Part shown: one piece after another, positions 26,299-35,599 of the stretch
How positions within the stretch are numbered: the first letter of the stretch is position 1
Layout: every line of letters begins with the position of its first letter
From: Caulobacter sp. Root343
Lineage (GTDB): Bacteria; Pseudomonadota; Alphaproteobacteria; Caulobacterales; Caulobacteraceae
Length of the DNA stretch: 64,000 nucleotides
Reading direction: 5' to 3'
Assembly (NCBI RefSeq): GCF_001425745.1
Contig: NZ_LMDF01000006.1
Coordinates: 379,071-443,070 of the forward strand
The notes under the pieces: generated by a model
The model's input: the letters and a program-made list of their open reading frames with translations, nothing else
Told to the model about the DNA's origin: nothing
Databases searched by the model: none
Program-made: the position numbers and the translations under genes

Positions 26299-27690
26299 AT
26301 GCGCCTCAATCTGCTTCGCTTCTCGATGGCCGTCTTGAGCCTGCTCGTCCTGGCGGTCACCGGGCGCGCACAGGCGCAAGATCTGAACTGGACGTCGGTC
26401 AGGGCCGAGGAAGCGCCGGGAAGTTCGAGCCGCCTCTATCCCTTCTTCGCCGCGAACCGCGACTTGGCTTTCGACGGCTACGTCGAACAGGAAGTTTTCG
26501 TCTCCGGGCAGGCGGCGCCGCTTTCGACGCCCTATGGTTCCGATCCTGGCGAGACCGCGACGGCGAAGGGGCCGCCCAGGCCTTTCAAGACGCGCGTGCT
26601 TGTCCGTCGCCCCGATCGTCCCGAACGCTTCAACGGCGTGGTGATTCTCGAATGGCTCAACGACTCCAATGGCTTCGACGCCGACAACGTTTGGCTGGCG
26701 CTGCAAGATCACCTTGTCGCATCGGGGTATGCCTGGATCGGCGTGTCAGCTCAGGGCTTTGGCGGGGTGGATGCGCTGCGAGCTTGGAGTCCGGCTCGTT
26801 ATGGCGACCTGCAGATCGAGAATGGCGGCGCCATGACCAAGGAGCCGCTTGCATTGGATATCTTCCGCCAGATCGCGGCCGGCGTGCGCGGCCGCGACGC
26901 CGCCGCGTTGCTGGGCGGGCTAAGGCCGACCACGGTCGTCGCCGCCGGTCAGTCGCAGAGTGCGATCTGGCTGGCGGGCTTCGTCAATTCCGGTTTGGCG
27001 CGCGACCGGACCATCGACGCGTTCCTGCTCATCTCCGCGACGGGGGCCACGATCGATCCCGCCACGCCGGCGCCCGTGCTACGCGTGGTCGCGGAAGGTG
27101 ACGCCGCCGGCGCCGACGCCGAGAACCAGCCCGAAGATTCTGTTCGCTTTCGCCAATGGGAGATCGCGGGGACATCTCATGTCGATCGTCATCTGCGGGC
27201 CGCGCGAGAACCGGTGCAGCTGCGCGACCTGGGCGTCTCGGTTCAGGCGGCGATCGGGCCGACGTGCACGATCGCGGCGATCGGGACCGTGTCTCCGGCC
27301 CATATGGTCGAGGCGGCGGGACTGGACAGCCTGGTCGCCTGGTCTCGGGGAGGGTCGCCGATCCCGAGCGCGCCGCGTCTTGTCCGTCAGCTCGACGCCG
27401 AGGGGCGCTTGAAGCGTGACGCGTCGGGCCTGTCGCTTGGCGGCATCCGGCTCCCCGACGTCGCCGTTCCCGTAGGCCTCAACGTAGGGAAGAACAGTGG
27501 CGCGGCGGCGTGCCGCTCGCAGGGCTATTATTTGCCCTTCGATCTCGCCCGCTTGCGCGCTCTGTACTCAAGCAAGGGGGCGTACCGCCGCGCCATCGCC
27601 CGAAGCGTTCGGGACAGTATCGCCGCTGGATTCCTTCTGCCGAAGGATGGCGAACGGATCCGGAGGGCCGCGCGCGGAGCTATGTGGTGA
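26299..27690 (+). CDS. Secreted alpha/beta hydrolase domain protein
   Basis: A 463-residue protein with a Sec signal (FSMAVLSLLVLAVTGRAQA). It has the Abhydrolase_10-type pattern: GVVILEWLNDSNGFDADNVW, then the nucleophile elbow VAAGQSQSAIWLAGF near residue 217, with Ser in GQSQS. EIAGTSHVDRHL near 290 carries a candidate His. It is probably an esterase in the periplasm, and may deacylate a plant glycan or its breakdown products. The next gene downstream is the GH2 enzyme, 429 bases away, and both have TTGTCTGACAA-type sites. The substrate is unknown. Confidence 0.8.
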   Translation: MRLNLLRFSMAVLSLLVLAVTGRAQAQDLNWTSVRAEEAPGSSSRLYPFFAANRDLAFDGYVEQEVFVSGQAAPLSTPYGSDPGETATAKGPPRPFKTRVLVRRPDRPERFNGVVILEWLNDSNGFDADNVWLALQDHLVASGYAWIGVSAQGFGGVDALRAWSPARYGDLQIENGGAMTKEPLALDIFRQIAAGVRGRDAAALLGGLRPTTVVAAGQSQSAIWLAGFVNSGLARDRTIDAFLLISATGATIDPATPAPVLRVVAEGDAAGADAENQPEDSVRFRQWEIAGTSHVDRHLRAAREPVQLRDLGVSVQAAIGPTCTIAAIGTVSPAHMVEAAGLDSLVAWSRGGSPIPSAPRLVRQLDAEGRLKRDASGLSLGGIRLPDVAVPVGLNVGKNSGAAACRSQGYYLPFDLARLRALYSSKGAYRRAIARSVRDSIAAGFLLPKDGERIRRAARGAMW

Positions 27691-28119
27691 GCAAGCCCGT
27701 TCTTCGACCCGATCGTGCGGACGCTCGCAAGTTCAGTCATTGAAACGTGGGTCGCGGGCCTTTGGCCTTGAGCGTCTTGTGAATTGTCTGATTAATTAAC
27801 GGCCCCTGGCTCGCGAGCGACCTGCGCTGTCTGTCACGTCGGGCGGATCGATGCCGATGTCCAAAGGTGCAATGATTCCGCTGGATAGAGCTTGATAAGA
27901 GGCGCGGGATCGGTTCCCAAGCCATGTCACCGGTGTCGGGGGAAGGGAACGAATTCGCGGTGATTTCGAAGCATTTGTATGAGGAGTATTCTTGATAATT
28001 TCCGTCGATCGGCTACGTCGATGGGCGATGACAGCGTTGCCATTTGGCGCGCATCGGGAGGGATAAACATGCCTCGCAGGCGCAGCATTCGAAATCGATG
28101 CCCTGCTGGAGGATTTGAG
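27691..28119. other. Intergenic region between hydrolase and GH2 genes
   Basis: This 429-base gap has an AT-rich patch around TTAATTAA (27792-27799) and the TTGTCTGATTA site. A frame in line with the GH2 gene starts at 27979, but its first 47 codons have no signal-peptide look, and the start with the ribosome site is at 28120. No other gene is seen. Confidence 0.4.
27784..27794 (+). promoter_or_regulatory. TTGTCTGACAA-type site before the Tat-exported GH2 gene
   Basis: TTGTCTGATTA keeps the left half of the palindrome and is two bases off in the right half. It lies 336 bases before the GH2 start. It is preceded by AA, as in the sites at 58547 and 63314. Confidence 0.4.
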
Positions 28120-31011
28120 ATGAGCAGCATGACCTTGGATCGGCGTCGCTTCCTGTGGACGAGTTCGGCTGTCGCGCTGGCGGGCGCCGGCGGTGCGCCA
28201 GGCCTGGGATGGGCGGGCGCGACAACCCGCGCCGATCGCGCCTATCCCAGTCCTCAGCTCAAGGCCCCCGGCGAGCGGTTGTCGTTGGGCCAAGGCTGGC
28301 GCTTCCATCTCGGCGACGTGCCGTTTCCGAAGATCAGGGGCCATGGCTGGTCCTACGCGAACGCCAAGGCCGGCAATGCCGGAGGCGCGGCCTCGCCCGA
28401 GTACGACGACAGCGATTGGCGCGAGCTCGACCTGCCGCACGACTGGGTGGTGGAGGGGCCGTTCGACAAGGACGAGAACCTCGCCCAGGGCTACCGCCCG
28501 CGCGGCAAGGCCTGGTATCGCCGCGCCCTTCGACTGGATCCGGCCGATCGCGGCAAGCACCTTTCGATCGAGTTCGGAGCCATCGCCACCCACGCGACGG
28601 TCTGGTTCAACGGCAGCGTCGTGGCGCGCAACTGGAGCGGCTACAACGCCCTGCAGATCGACATCACGCCGTTCGCCCGCTACGGCGACGAACTCAACAG
28701 CATCGCCGTGCAGGTCGACGCCGACGCCATGGAGGGGTGGTGGTACGAGGGCGGCGGCATCTATCGCCACGTCTGGCTCACCAGGCGTTCGGCGGTGCAC
28801 ATCGCCGACAACGGGGTTCACGCCGATCCGCGACGGGACGCGGCGGGGCGCTGGACCCTGCCGGTGGTCGCCACCCTGGGCAATATCGGGCCCAAGGCCG
28901 AGGCGGTCGAAGTCGAGGCCCAGCTGATCGATCCTTGGGGCAAGGCGGTGGGCGCGGGGCGCGTCGCCGCCGAGGTTCCGCCGCTGGACCAGGGTGAGGC
29001 CCGCCTTGTTTTGAACGTCGACGATCCGCGCCTCTGGTCGGTCGATGATCCTGCGCTCTACACGGTGCGAACCCGAGTCTGGCGGGCCGGCCAGGTGGTC
29101 GACGAAGCGGTGACCTCGACCGGCTTCCGGACACTGCGCTTCGACGCCGACCAGGGGTTCTTCCTCAACGATCGCCCCTTGAAGATCCACGGCGTCTGCC
29201 TGCACCAGGACCATGCCGGGGTCGGCGTCGCCGTGCCCGACAGCCTCTGGGATTTCCGGCTGCGGCGGGTCAAGGCGATGGGCGCCAACGCCGTCCGCTG
29301 CGCCCACAACGCGCCGGCGCCGGAGATGCTCGACGCGGCCGATCGGCTGGGTGTCCTGATCCTCGACGAGAACCGCAACTTCAATCCCAGCCCCGACTAC
29401 ATGCGGCAGCTGGAGTGGCTGATCCGTCGCGACCGCAACCACCCCAGCGTCTTCCTGTGGTCGGTGTTCAACGAGGAGCCGATGCAGGGCACGGAGGCGG
29501 GCTACCAGATGGTTCGGCGGATGGTCGCGGCCGTCAAGCGGCTGGACGACAGCCGCCCGGTCACCGCCGCGATGAACGACGGCATGTTCAACCCGATCAA
29601 CGTCTCACAGGCCGTGGATGTCGTCGGCTTCAACTATCAGCCCGACAAGTACGACCGGTTCCATGCCGAGCATCCGACCCTGCCGCTGATGAGTTCGGAG
29701 GACACCTCCTCGTTCATGACCCGGGGCGAATGGTTCACCGACCGCTCGCGCAACATCCTGGCCGAGAACGACGAGGAGCCGGCGTCCTGGGGCGCCACGC
29801 ATCGCAAGGCCTGGGAAGCGATCGCCAAGCGCCCGTTCGTGGCGGGGGCCTTCCTGTGGTCGGGCTTCGACTATCGCGGCGAGCCCTCGCCCCTGGCGTG
29901 GCCGTCGGCCAGCTCGTTCTTCGGAGCCATGGACCTGTGCGGCTTCCCGAAGATGGCGTTCTTCCTGCACCGCGCGCAGTGGATCAAGGACCGGCCCCTG
30001 CTGGACCTGGCGCCCCACTGGACATGGCCGGGCAAGGAGGGGCAGCCGATCAAGGTGATGGCGCTGACCAACGCCGAAGCGGTCGAGCTGCGCCTCAATG
30101 GCAAGCTGATTTCGCGCCAGGCGGTCGATCCCTTCGTCATGCCGTCCTGGATCGTGCCCTATGCGCCCGGGCGACTGGAGGCGATCGGCTATGTCGGCGG
30201 CCGGCCTGTGTCGAAGGCGATCGTCGAGACCGCCGGTCCGCCGGTGTCTCTGCGCCTGACGCCCGATCGCACCGTCTTGACCGGCGACGGCGCCGACGCC
30301 GCGCCGATCACGGTCGAGGCCCTGGACAAGGCGGGAAGGGCCGTCCCCACAGCCAACCTGGCGGTGACCTTCGAGATCGACAATGGCCGGATCATCGGTC
30401 TGGGCAACGGCGATCCCAATTGCCATGAACCGGAAAAGGGAAACACGCGCAGCCTGTTCAACGGGCTGGCCCAGGTGATCGTGCAGACCGAGCGCGGTTC
30501 CAGCGGGGTCCTACGCCTGAAGGCGTCAGCGCAGGGGCTGCGGGGCGCGCAAACGCAGCTGTCGGTTCGCCCCGGAGCGCGTGCGATGGCGCCGCGGACC
30601 GCGCCCATCTCGATCCTGTCAGACTGGCGGGTGTCGCCGGTGACGCGGGCTCGTCCCGATCCGTCGACCAAGCCAGCCGACCACGACATGAATTCCTGGA
30701 CCTGGGCGCGGCCGGGACTGTTGCAGGACGCTGTTCCCGAGGGCGGCTTCGTCCTCTATCGCGCGACCTTCACGCCCCGCGCGACGGTGCGGCGGGCCGG
30801 CGGAAAGCTCGTGTTCGGCCGGCTCACCGGTCCGGCGGAGGTCTATCTCGACGGCGTCAGGATCGCGACCAAAACCGACGCCGCGCCCGGAGCCTTGACC
30901 GCGACGCTGCCGCCCAAGGACGGTGAGCGGATCGTGGCGGTGCTGATGGCCGCCGCGCCCGGCGAACCGTTCGGAATGGGAGCGGAGGTGATCGTCGCGG
31001 AGCTCGAGTGA
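28120..31011 (+). CDS. Glycoside hydrolase family 2 (beta-galactosidase type), Tat-exported
   Basis: A 963-residue GH2 enzyme that removes terminal beta-linked sugars, probably galactose, from oligosaccharides in the periplasm or at the surface. A Tat signal (DRRRFLWTSSAVALAGAGG) opens it. The sugar-binding domain (ELDLPHDWVVEGPFDKDE), the Ig-like domain and the TIM barrel follow. The acid/base Glu lies in RRDRNHPSVFLWSVFNEE and the nucleophile Glu in MSSEDTSSF. A DUF4982-type domain and an Ig-like module (RLTPDRTVLTGDGADAAPITV) close it. GGAGG is 8-12 bases before the ATG at 28120. Substrate specificity (galactose or glucuronate) cannot be read from sequence. Confidence 0.9.
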   Translation: MSSMTLDRRRFLWTSSAVALAGAGGAPGLGWAGATTRADRAYPSPQLKAPGERLSLGQGWRFHLGDVPFPKIRGHGWSYANAKAGNAGGAASPEYDDSDWRELDLPHDWVVEGPFDKDENLAQGYRPRGKAWYRRALRLDPADRGKHLSIEFGAIATHATVWFNGSVVARNWSGYNALQIDITPFARYGDELNSIAVQVDADAMEGWWYEGGGIYRHVWLTRRSAVHIADNGVHADPRRDAAGRWTLPVVATLGNIGPKAEAVEVEAQLIDPWGKAVGAGRVAAEVPPLDQGEARLVLNVDDPRLWSVDDPALYTVRTRVWRAGQVVDEAVTSTGFRTLRFDADQGFFLNDRPLKIHGVCLHQDHAGVGVAVPDSLWDFRLRRVKAMGANAVRCAHNAPAPEMLDAADRLGVLILDENRNFNPSPDYMRQLEWLIRRDRNHPSVFLWSVFNEEPMQGTEAGYQMVRRMVAAVKRLDDSRPVTAAMNDGMFNPINVSQAVDVVGFNYQPDKYDRFHAEHPTLPLMSSEDTSSFMTRGEWFTDRSRNILAENDEEPASWGATHRKAWEAIAKRPFVAGAFLWSGFDYRGEPSPLAWPSASSFFGAMDLCGFPKMAFFLHRAQWIKDRPLLDLAPHWTWPGKEGQPIKVMALTNAEAVELRLNGKLISRQAVDPFVMPSWIVPYAPGRLEAIGYVGGRPVSKAIVETAGPPVSLRLTPDRTVLTGDGADAAPITVEALDKAGRAVPTANLAVTFEIDNGRIIGLGNGDPNCHEPEKGNTRSLFNGLAQVIVQTERGSSGVLRLKASAQGLRGAQTQLSVRPGARAMAPRTAPISILSDWRVSPVTRARPDPSTKPADHDMNSWTWARPGLLQDAVPEGGFVLYRATFTPRATVRRAGGKLVFGRLTGPAEVYLDGVRIATKTDAAPGALTATLPPKDGERIVAVLMAAAPGEPFGMGAEVIVAELE

Positions 31012-31126
31012 GCGCGCTCGGGACCGGCCGGTCTATCGACGGGACGTCTCGTGGGGCAAGTTCGAGCCGCCAGCGACGCAGCGGCGGTGGGCGGTCCAAG
31101 CGATCGCGTGACCGACAAAGAGTGTT

Positions 31127-31146
31127 GAGGCGGCCGGCGCCGCCTC
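31127..31146 (+). promoter_or_regulatory. Hairpin in front of the acyltransferase ribosome site
   Basis: GAGGCGGC and GCCGCCTC form an 8-bp stem with a 4-base loop, directly before GGGAGGAAAC and the ATG at 31157. It could end transcripts from the GH2 gene, or hold the leader clear of the ribosome site. There is no T run, so it is not a typical terminator. Confidence 0.35.
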
Positions 31147-31156
31147 GGGAGGAAAC

Positions 31157-32332
31157 ATGACCCCACGGACTCAGGTGTTCGCCGAGCCTTCGTCGGACGC
31201 GGCGACTTCGACCGACAGGGCCGGGAAAAGCCACTATGTCGTCCTGGATGGACTGCGCGGCGTCGCGTCCCTGATGGTGGTCGTCTTCCACCTCTTCGAA
31301 GCCTATGCGGGCGGGGATCCCCAGAAGCAGATCATCAATCACGGCTATCTGGCCGTCGACTTCTTCTTCCTGCTATCGGGCTTCGTGATCGCCTATGCCT
31401 ATGACGATCGCTGGAAGGCGGGCATGGGCCAATGGGGATTCTACAAACGCCGTCTGATCAGGCTTCAGCCGATGATCATCATGGGCAGCCTGATCGGCGC
31501 GGCGCTCGTCGCCTTCCAACACTTCTCGATCTTCCCCAAGTTGGAGAGCGTTTCAGCCTGGCGGATCGTGGTCGTAATGCTGCTCGGCTTCGCGATGATC
31601 CCGCTGACGCCGTCCGCGGAAATCCGTGGTTGGGGCGAGATCTATCCGCTCAACGGGCCTGCGTGGTCGCTGTTCTACGAGTACGTCGCCAACATTCTCT
31701 ACGCGGTGGGGCTACGGAAGCTGTCGAACCGCTGGCTGGGCGTTCTCGTGGCGGTGGCGGCCGCGGCGCTGGTCCATCTGCTGGTGTTCGGGCCCCGGGG
31801 CGACGTCATCGGCGGCTGGGCCCTCGACGCCGGCGGCATTCGCATCGGCCTGACGCGCGTGCTGTTCCCGTTCCTCGCGGGCGTGCTGCTGATGCGCCTG
31901 GGCAAGCGGATCAAGGTCGGCGGCGCCTTCGCGGCCTGCAGCCTGTTGCTGGTCGTGGCGCTGGCGCTGCCGCGCTTTGGCGGAACAGAACGGCTGTGGG
32001 TCAACGGCCTCTACGAAGCGCTCTGCGTGATCGTCTTGTTTCCGCTGATCGTCGTCATCGGGGCAGGCCAGAAGGACGCCCACGGACCCTCGGTGCGGAT
32101 CGCCCGCTTCTTCGGCGGTCTGTCCTATCCGCTCTACATCACCCACTACCCGCTGATCTACATCTACACCGGCTGGGTGGTGGACAAGAAGGTTCCTCCC
32201 GTTCAGGGCGCGCTGGTGGGAGCGGGGGTGTTCGCCGCGGCGGTCACGATCGCCTATGCCTGCCTCAAGCTCTACGACGAGCCCGCGCGGCGGTGGTTGG
32301 CCGGCAGGCTCCTGGCCCGGACGCGCCCCTGA
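31157..32332 (+). CDS. Acyltransferase 3 family membrane protein
   Basis: A 391-residue polytopic acyltransferase. It has YVVLDGLRGVASLMVVVFH near residue 28, with the family His, and AVDFFFLLSGFVIAYAY after it. WSLFYEYVANILYAVGL carries the SLxxE-like motif. About ten membrane helices are seen. GGGAGG lies 5 bases before the ATG. It follows the GH2 gene by 145 bases. Such genes often acetylate glycans. In this setting it may modify the cell's own envelope and not the sugar being degraded. It converges with the PhoD-like gene. Confidence 0.85.
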   Translation: MTPRTQVFAEPSSDAATSTDRAGKSHYVVLDGLRGVASLMVVVFHLFEAYAGGDPQKQIINHGYLAVDFFFLLSGFVIAYAYDDRWKAGMGQWGFYKRRLIRLQPMIIMGSLIGAALVAFQHFSIFPKLESVSAWRIVVVMLLGFAMIPLTPSAEIRGWGEIYPLNGPAWSLFYEYVANILYAVGLRKLSNRWLGVLVAVAAAALVHLLVFGPRGDVIGGWALDAGGIRIGLTRVLFPFLAGVLLMRLGKRIKVGGAFAACSLLLVVALALPRFGGTERLWVNGLYEALCVIVLFPLIVVIGAGQKDAHGPSVRIARFFGGLSYPLYITHYPLIYIYTGWVVDKKVPPVQGALVGAGVFAAAVTIAYACLKLYDEPARRWLAGRLLARTRP

Positions 32333-32369
32333 CCGCCACCCCTCCCGGACGGCGGCGACGGGTCGATGG

Positions 32370-34430
32370 TCAGATCGAGAGCCCAGGGTCGCCGTCCAGG
32401 ACCCGTTGAACGAGCCGCGGCCGCTCTCCCGATTTCCAGAGCCTCGCGGTGTGGGCCACGCGGTAGCGGAGATCGCCGCCGTCGGGCCGTTCGCTGCGGG
32501 TGATCGGGCGCGGGATGCAGACGAACTCGGTCCGCATCTCCTCCGCGCTCAGGCGCACCGTGGCGTAGCCATGTCCGCCGAGATCCACGAACTCCAGGTG
32601 CGGCGACAGCTCGGGGTTCGAGAGGGCGCGGGCGCGGGCCAGGTCGAAGGTCTTGGCGTATTCGAGGCACGCGCGCACCCCGTGCTTCAGCAGCATGTTG
32701 AAGGTCGGGTCGGGCTTGGCCGCGCCCTGTCGGTCGACGAGGAACAGAGGCCGAAGGGGATGATCCTTGCGCAGCCGGTGTTCGTAGGACTCCAGCGCGC
32801 CCGGACTCGAGAGCGAACCGCCGACGAAGCTCAGGCCGACCGGCTCGAACTTGCCCGGCGGAAGCGCCGCCGAGGCGTATCCGGCCCAGAAGCTATGACG
32901 GTCGCCCGAGACGATCGCGAAGCCGGTGATCCCGGCGTCGCGGACCAGGTCGTAGATTTCGGAGCGCTCCGCATAGGCGGTCCCGTAGTCGCCGGCCCCG
33001 AGGATCGCGAAACCGCCTGGCCAGGGCTTCGTCATTCCCGCCGGCAGATTCTGCGGGTCTCCCCGCCAGTCCGGCGTTCCTTGCGAATTCCCCCAGATCT
33101 TCCAGGTGGCGGTGGACGCCCGCAGCCGCGCCTTGAACCAGGCCTTCTGCTCCGCGCCGAGGATCGTCTGCGGCGGCGCGTCCTTCTGCGGGTTGGCGAC
33201 GCTGGCGCCATTATAGGTCAACTCCGCGGGCGGATGGCCGCCGTTGAAGGCCCGCCCGCCGTCGAGCACCTGCGCCGCCTCCTCCTGGAACATGCCGATG
33301 AACTCGGTCGGGGTCAGCTTGTCGAGCTCGGGATGGTCGAACGGGTCCTGGCTTCGGTAACTGTGCTGGTCGGTGATGATCATCTCAAGATGTCGGCCGT
33401 AGCGGAACGCGCGGTAGCCGATCAGGCTGTTGATCGCCGCGAGATTGTTCGGCTCGTCGCCGAGGCCGTCCGTGTCCCACCGCTCGATCTTGACGTCCTT
33501 CACGACCGGGGGATCGAAGGTTTCCAGGGACGCGCCCCCGGCCTTGCGGCAGCGTGACGGCAGGTATTCCCACCACGCCTGATTGGCGGCGACCTTCAGG
33601 GTCTGGCCCGGTCGCCCGCCGTCGCCCGGCTTCAGGATGCTCTGCCATCCCTGCCAGGAGAACTCGTGATTGTCCCAAATGGCCACGAACGGCCAGCGCG
33701 CGCGGGCGTCCTTGAGGTCCGGATCGGCCAGATAGCCGCGATAGACAGCGCGATAGCCGTCGAGCGTCAGCGGGTAGTGGAACTTGCCGGTCTTTCCGCC
33801 CTCGGGAAGGCGGGTGACCTCATATACCGTGCGATCATAGCGGGTGGCGATTTCCTCGGGATATTCCACCACCTCGTAGATGAAGTCGCCGAGGTGCAGG
33901 ACAAAGCCGAGTTGGTCCTCCGGCTTGGCGCGCTCGTCCTCGAAGATCATCCGGCGGTACGCGTTGAGCTTGCCCTCGTTGATGCTCTGGCAGCTGACGA
34001 AGGCGAAGGCTACCGGATGCTGGTCGTCATCGCGTGGGGCGGTAAGGGTCCGCCCGACGCGGCTGCCGTTCCCCTCGGAGTCGGCGAAACGATACCAATA
34101 GACACGCGACGGCTGGAGCCCTCCGACCAGGACCCGCGCCGTCCAGTCCGCCGCCGCCGAGACAGGCGCCTGGGCGCGCGCCACCACGCGGTGAAAGGCC
34201 TGGTCCTCGGCGACCTCCACCGACAGCATATGCCGCGCGCCCGCCGCGAAGGGCCTCCGGGTCCACAGGATCACGCTGTGCGAGTCCGGATCACCTGAAG
34301 CGACTCCCTCGGGATAGAGGTCCTCGCGTTCGCGCCACGCGAGACGCGAGGCGTGCGCCCGACCGCCCCACGCGAGGACCGCGCCCATCGCCGCCGCCGT
34401 TCGCAAGAATTCCCGGCGATCGTTCCTCAT
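32370..34430 (-). CDS. Alkaline phosphatase PhoD-like protein
   Basis: A 686-residue Tat-exported metallophosphatase of the PhoD family. The signal is NDRREFLRTAAAMGAVLA. A PhoD N-terminal domain (EGVASGDPDSHSVILWTRR) is followed by the catalytic domain with AFVSCQSINEG, LHLGDFIYE, AIWDNHEFSW and VSGDRHSFWAG, which carry the metal-binding Asp, Asn and His residues. Length is above the usual 500-560 residues because of an insert in the middle and a long C-terminal tail. It is divergent from the type II secretion cluster. PhoD enzymes cleave phosphodiesters and supply phosphate; substrate and regulation are not shown here. Confidence 0.88.
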   Translation of the reverse strand: MRNDRREFLRTAAAMGAVLAWGGRAHASRLAWREREDLYPEGVASGDPDSHSVILWTRRPFAAGARHMLSVEVAEDQAFHRVVARAQAPVSAAADWTARVLVGGLQPSRVYWYRFADSEGNGSRVGRTLTAPRDDDQHPVAFAFVSCQSINEGKLNAYRRMIFEDERAKPEDQLGFVLHLGDFIYEVVEYPEEIATRYDRTVYEVTRLPEGGKTGKFHYPLTLDGYRAVYRGYLADPDLKDARARWPFVAIWDNHEFSWQGWQSILKPGDGGRPGQTLKVAANQAWWEYLPSRCRKAGGASLETFDPPVVKDVKIERWDTDGLGDEPNNLAAINSLIGYRAFRYGRHLEMIITDQHSYRSQDPFDHPELDKLTPTEFIGMFQEEAAQVLDGGRAFNGGHPPAELTYNGASVANPQKDAPPQTILGAEQKAWFKARLRASTATWKIWGNSQGTPDWRGDPQNLPAGMTKPWPGGFAILGAGDYGTAYAERSEIYDLVRDAGITGFAIVSGDRHSFWAGYASAALPPGKFEPVGLSFVGGSLSSPGALESYEHRLRKDHPLRPLFLVDRQGAAKPDPTFNMLLKHGVRACLEYAKTFDLARARALSNPELSPHLEFVDLGGHGYATVRLSAEEMRTEFVCIPRPITRSERPDGGDLRYRVAHTARLWKSGERPRLVQRVLDGDPGLSI

Positions 34431-34574
34431 AGGCGGCCTCTCTCGCTGATGCGGTCCCGTTCGGGCTTACTCTTCACCCTTTCGGCGCGGGCCGGAATGC
34501 CGCGTACGTGACGAGATGTGTGGATCAACTACGCATGCGGCTTGATGCGTCCCTCTGATTGCGAATAGATACTT

Positions 34575-35033
34575 TTGTCGCAAAGGTTGGCGACGGGGGG
34601 CGTCGAGTTGCGTTGGTCGCGGCTTAGGCAGGCTACAAGGCGAGTTCGTGGACCGAACGCCGATCCGATCGCGGAAGGCGTCGAGGACGGCTACGCGGCG
34701 ATCGACGCTCTTGTGGCGTTGATGATCCTGACATCGACGCTAATCTGCGCTTTGACGGCCGCCCACCAAGCCGCCGAGGTCGCGCGCTTTGCGCTGGAAA
34801 CCCGGCAGGCCACCGTACTCGGGCGATATCTCATCGAGACCGCGCCTGTTCAGCCCGGGGTCCGCGGCGGGCGGACGGAGAGCTTCTCCTGGAAACAAAG
34901 CGTCTCCGAACCCGTGATGGCGGTCGGCGCCAGCGCGATCTGCGTCCAGCGCGCCAACATCGTTGCGGACAAGAGCCACAGAACGTTCGCCTTCGAGTCG
35001 AACGTCGTCTGTAGCCGCGCGGCCGCCACATGA
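34575..35033 (+). CDS. Minor pseudopilin, GspI-like, with Asp at position +5
   Basis: A 152-residue minor pseudopilin of a type II secretion system. The class III cleavage site is in VEDGYAAIDALVALMIL: Gly at -1, and mature +5 is Asp where most pseudopilins have Glu. After it comes a hydrophobic helix and a small domain with GGRTESFSWKQSVSE. There is no ATG near the start; TTG codons at 34575 and 34608 are candidates, and the second has GGGGGG upstream. Its stop overlaps the GspJ-like gene as ATGA. It is the first gene of the plus-strand cluster. It could be GspH; the size fits GspI better. Confidence 0.65.
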   Translation: MSQRLATGGVELRWSRLRQATRRVRGPNADPIAEGVEDGYAAIDALVALMILTSTLICALTAAHQAAEVARFALETRQATVLGRYLIETAPVQPGVRGGRTESFSWKQSVSEPVMAVGASAICVQRANIVADKSHRTFAFESNVVCSRAAAT

Positions 35034-35599
35034 GCCAGGACGGCTATACCGCCGCGGAAGCGTTGGCTGCTCTCGCGATCCTGGGCCTGGCCATCGGCGG
35101 GCTGACCAGCGGCCTCATGTTGATCGGGCGCCATCAAGGCCAGGCGCAAGCCGCGCTGAACGACGTCGAGCGACGCCGAGCAATGGAAAGTCAGCTGACG
35201 TTGGCGCTGTCGACAGGCGGGATCTTCCGCTCCGATGACGCCAACGGCTTGCGCGGAGACTCGCGAACGATGGATTTCCCATGCGCTGGCGGGCGCTGCG
35301 CCGCGCGCTTGGAGGGGGCGTCGCTTGTTCTGGAGGACGCCGGCGGCGAGCGAACGACGCGCCTGCCAACAACGGCGGATCTGCGCTTCGAATATCTGAC
35401 CGCCAGCAACGCATCGGCGATCTGGCCACCCACGCCCCGGCCACCGCCGGCGCCGGCCTGGGAGCCGCTTCGCGCTGTTGTCGTGCGCAAATCCTCCTCA
35501 TCCAGTGATGAGCCCGTCGCGCTGGCGCGCCTTTGGCTACAGCAGAAGCCGGCGTGCGAATACGACCTCATCAGCCAAGATTGCCGAGGGGCGCCATGA
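35030..35599 (+). CDS. Minor pseudopilin, GspJ-like
   Basis: A 189-residue pseudopilin. MSQDGYTAAEALAALAILG has a very short leader, Gly at -1 and Glu at +5, then a hydrophobic helix of about 20 residues. The following domain has RAMESQLTLALSTGG and FPCAGGRCAARLEG, as in GspJ-type proteins. It is coupled to the previous gene by ATGA and to the next by ATGA at 35596. It should form part of the pseudopilus tip with GspI and GspK. Confidence 0.75.
   Translation: MSQDGYTAAEALAALAILGLAIGGLTSGLMLIGRHQGQAQAALNDVERRRAMESQLTLALSTGGIFRSDDANGLRGDSRTMDFPCAGGRCAARLEGASLVLEDAGGERTTRLPTTADLRFEYLTASNASAIWPPTPRPPPAPAWEPLRAVVVRKSSSSSDEPVALARLWLQQKPACEYDLISQDCRGAP

Noticed and set aside
27796..29442. A 548-codon open frame antisense to the GH2 gene
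   Set aside because: It is a codon-bias shadow. The GH2 enzyme on the plus strand has catalytic motifs and a Tat signal, and the antisense product is repetitive in Arg, Gly and Asp.
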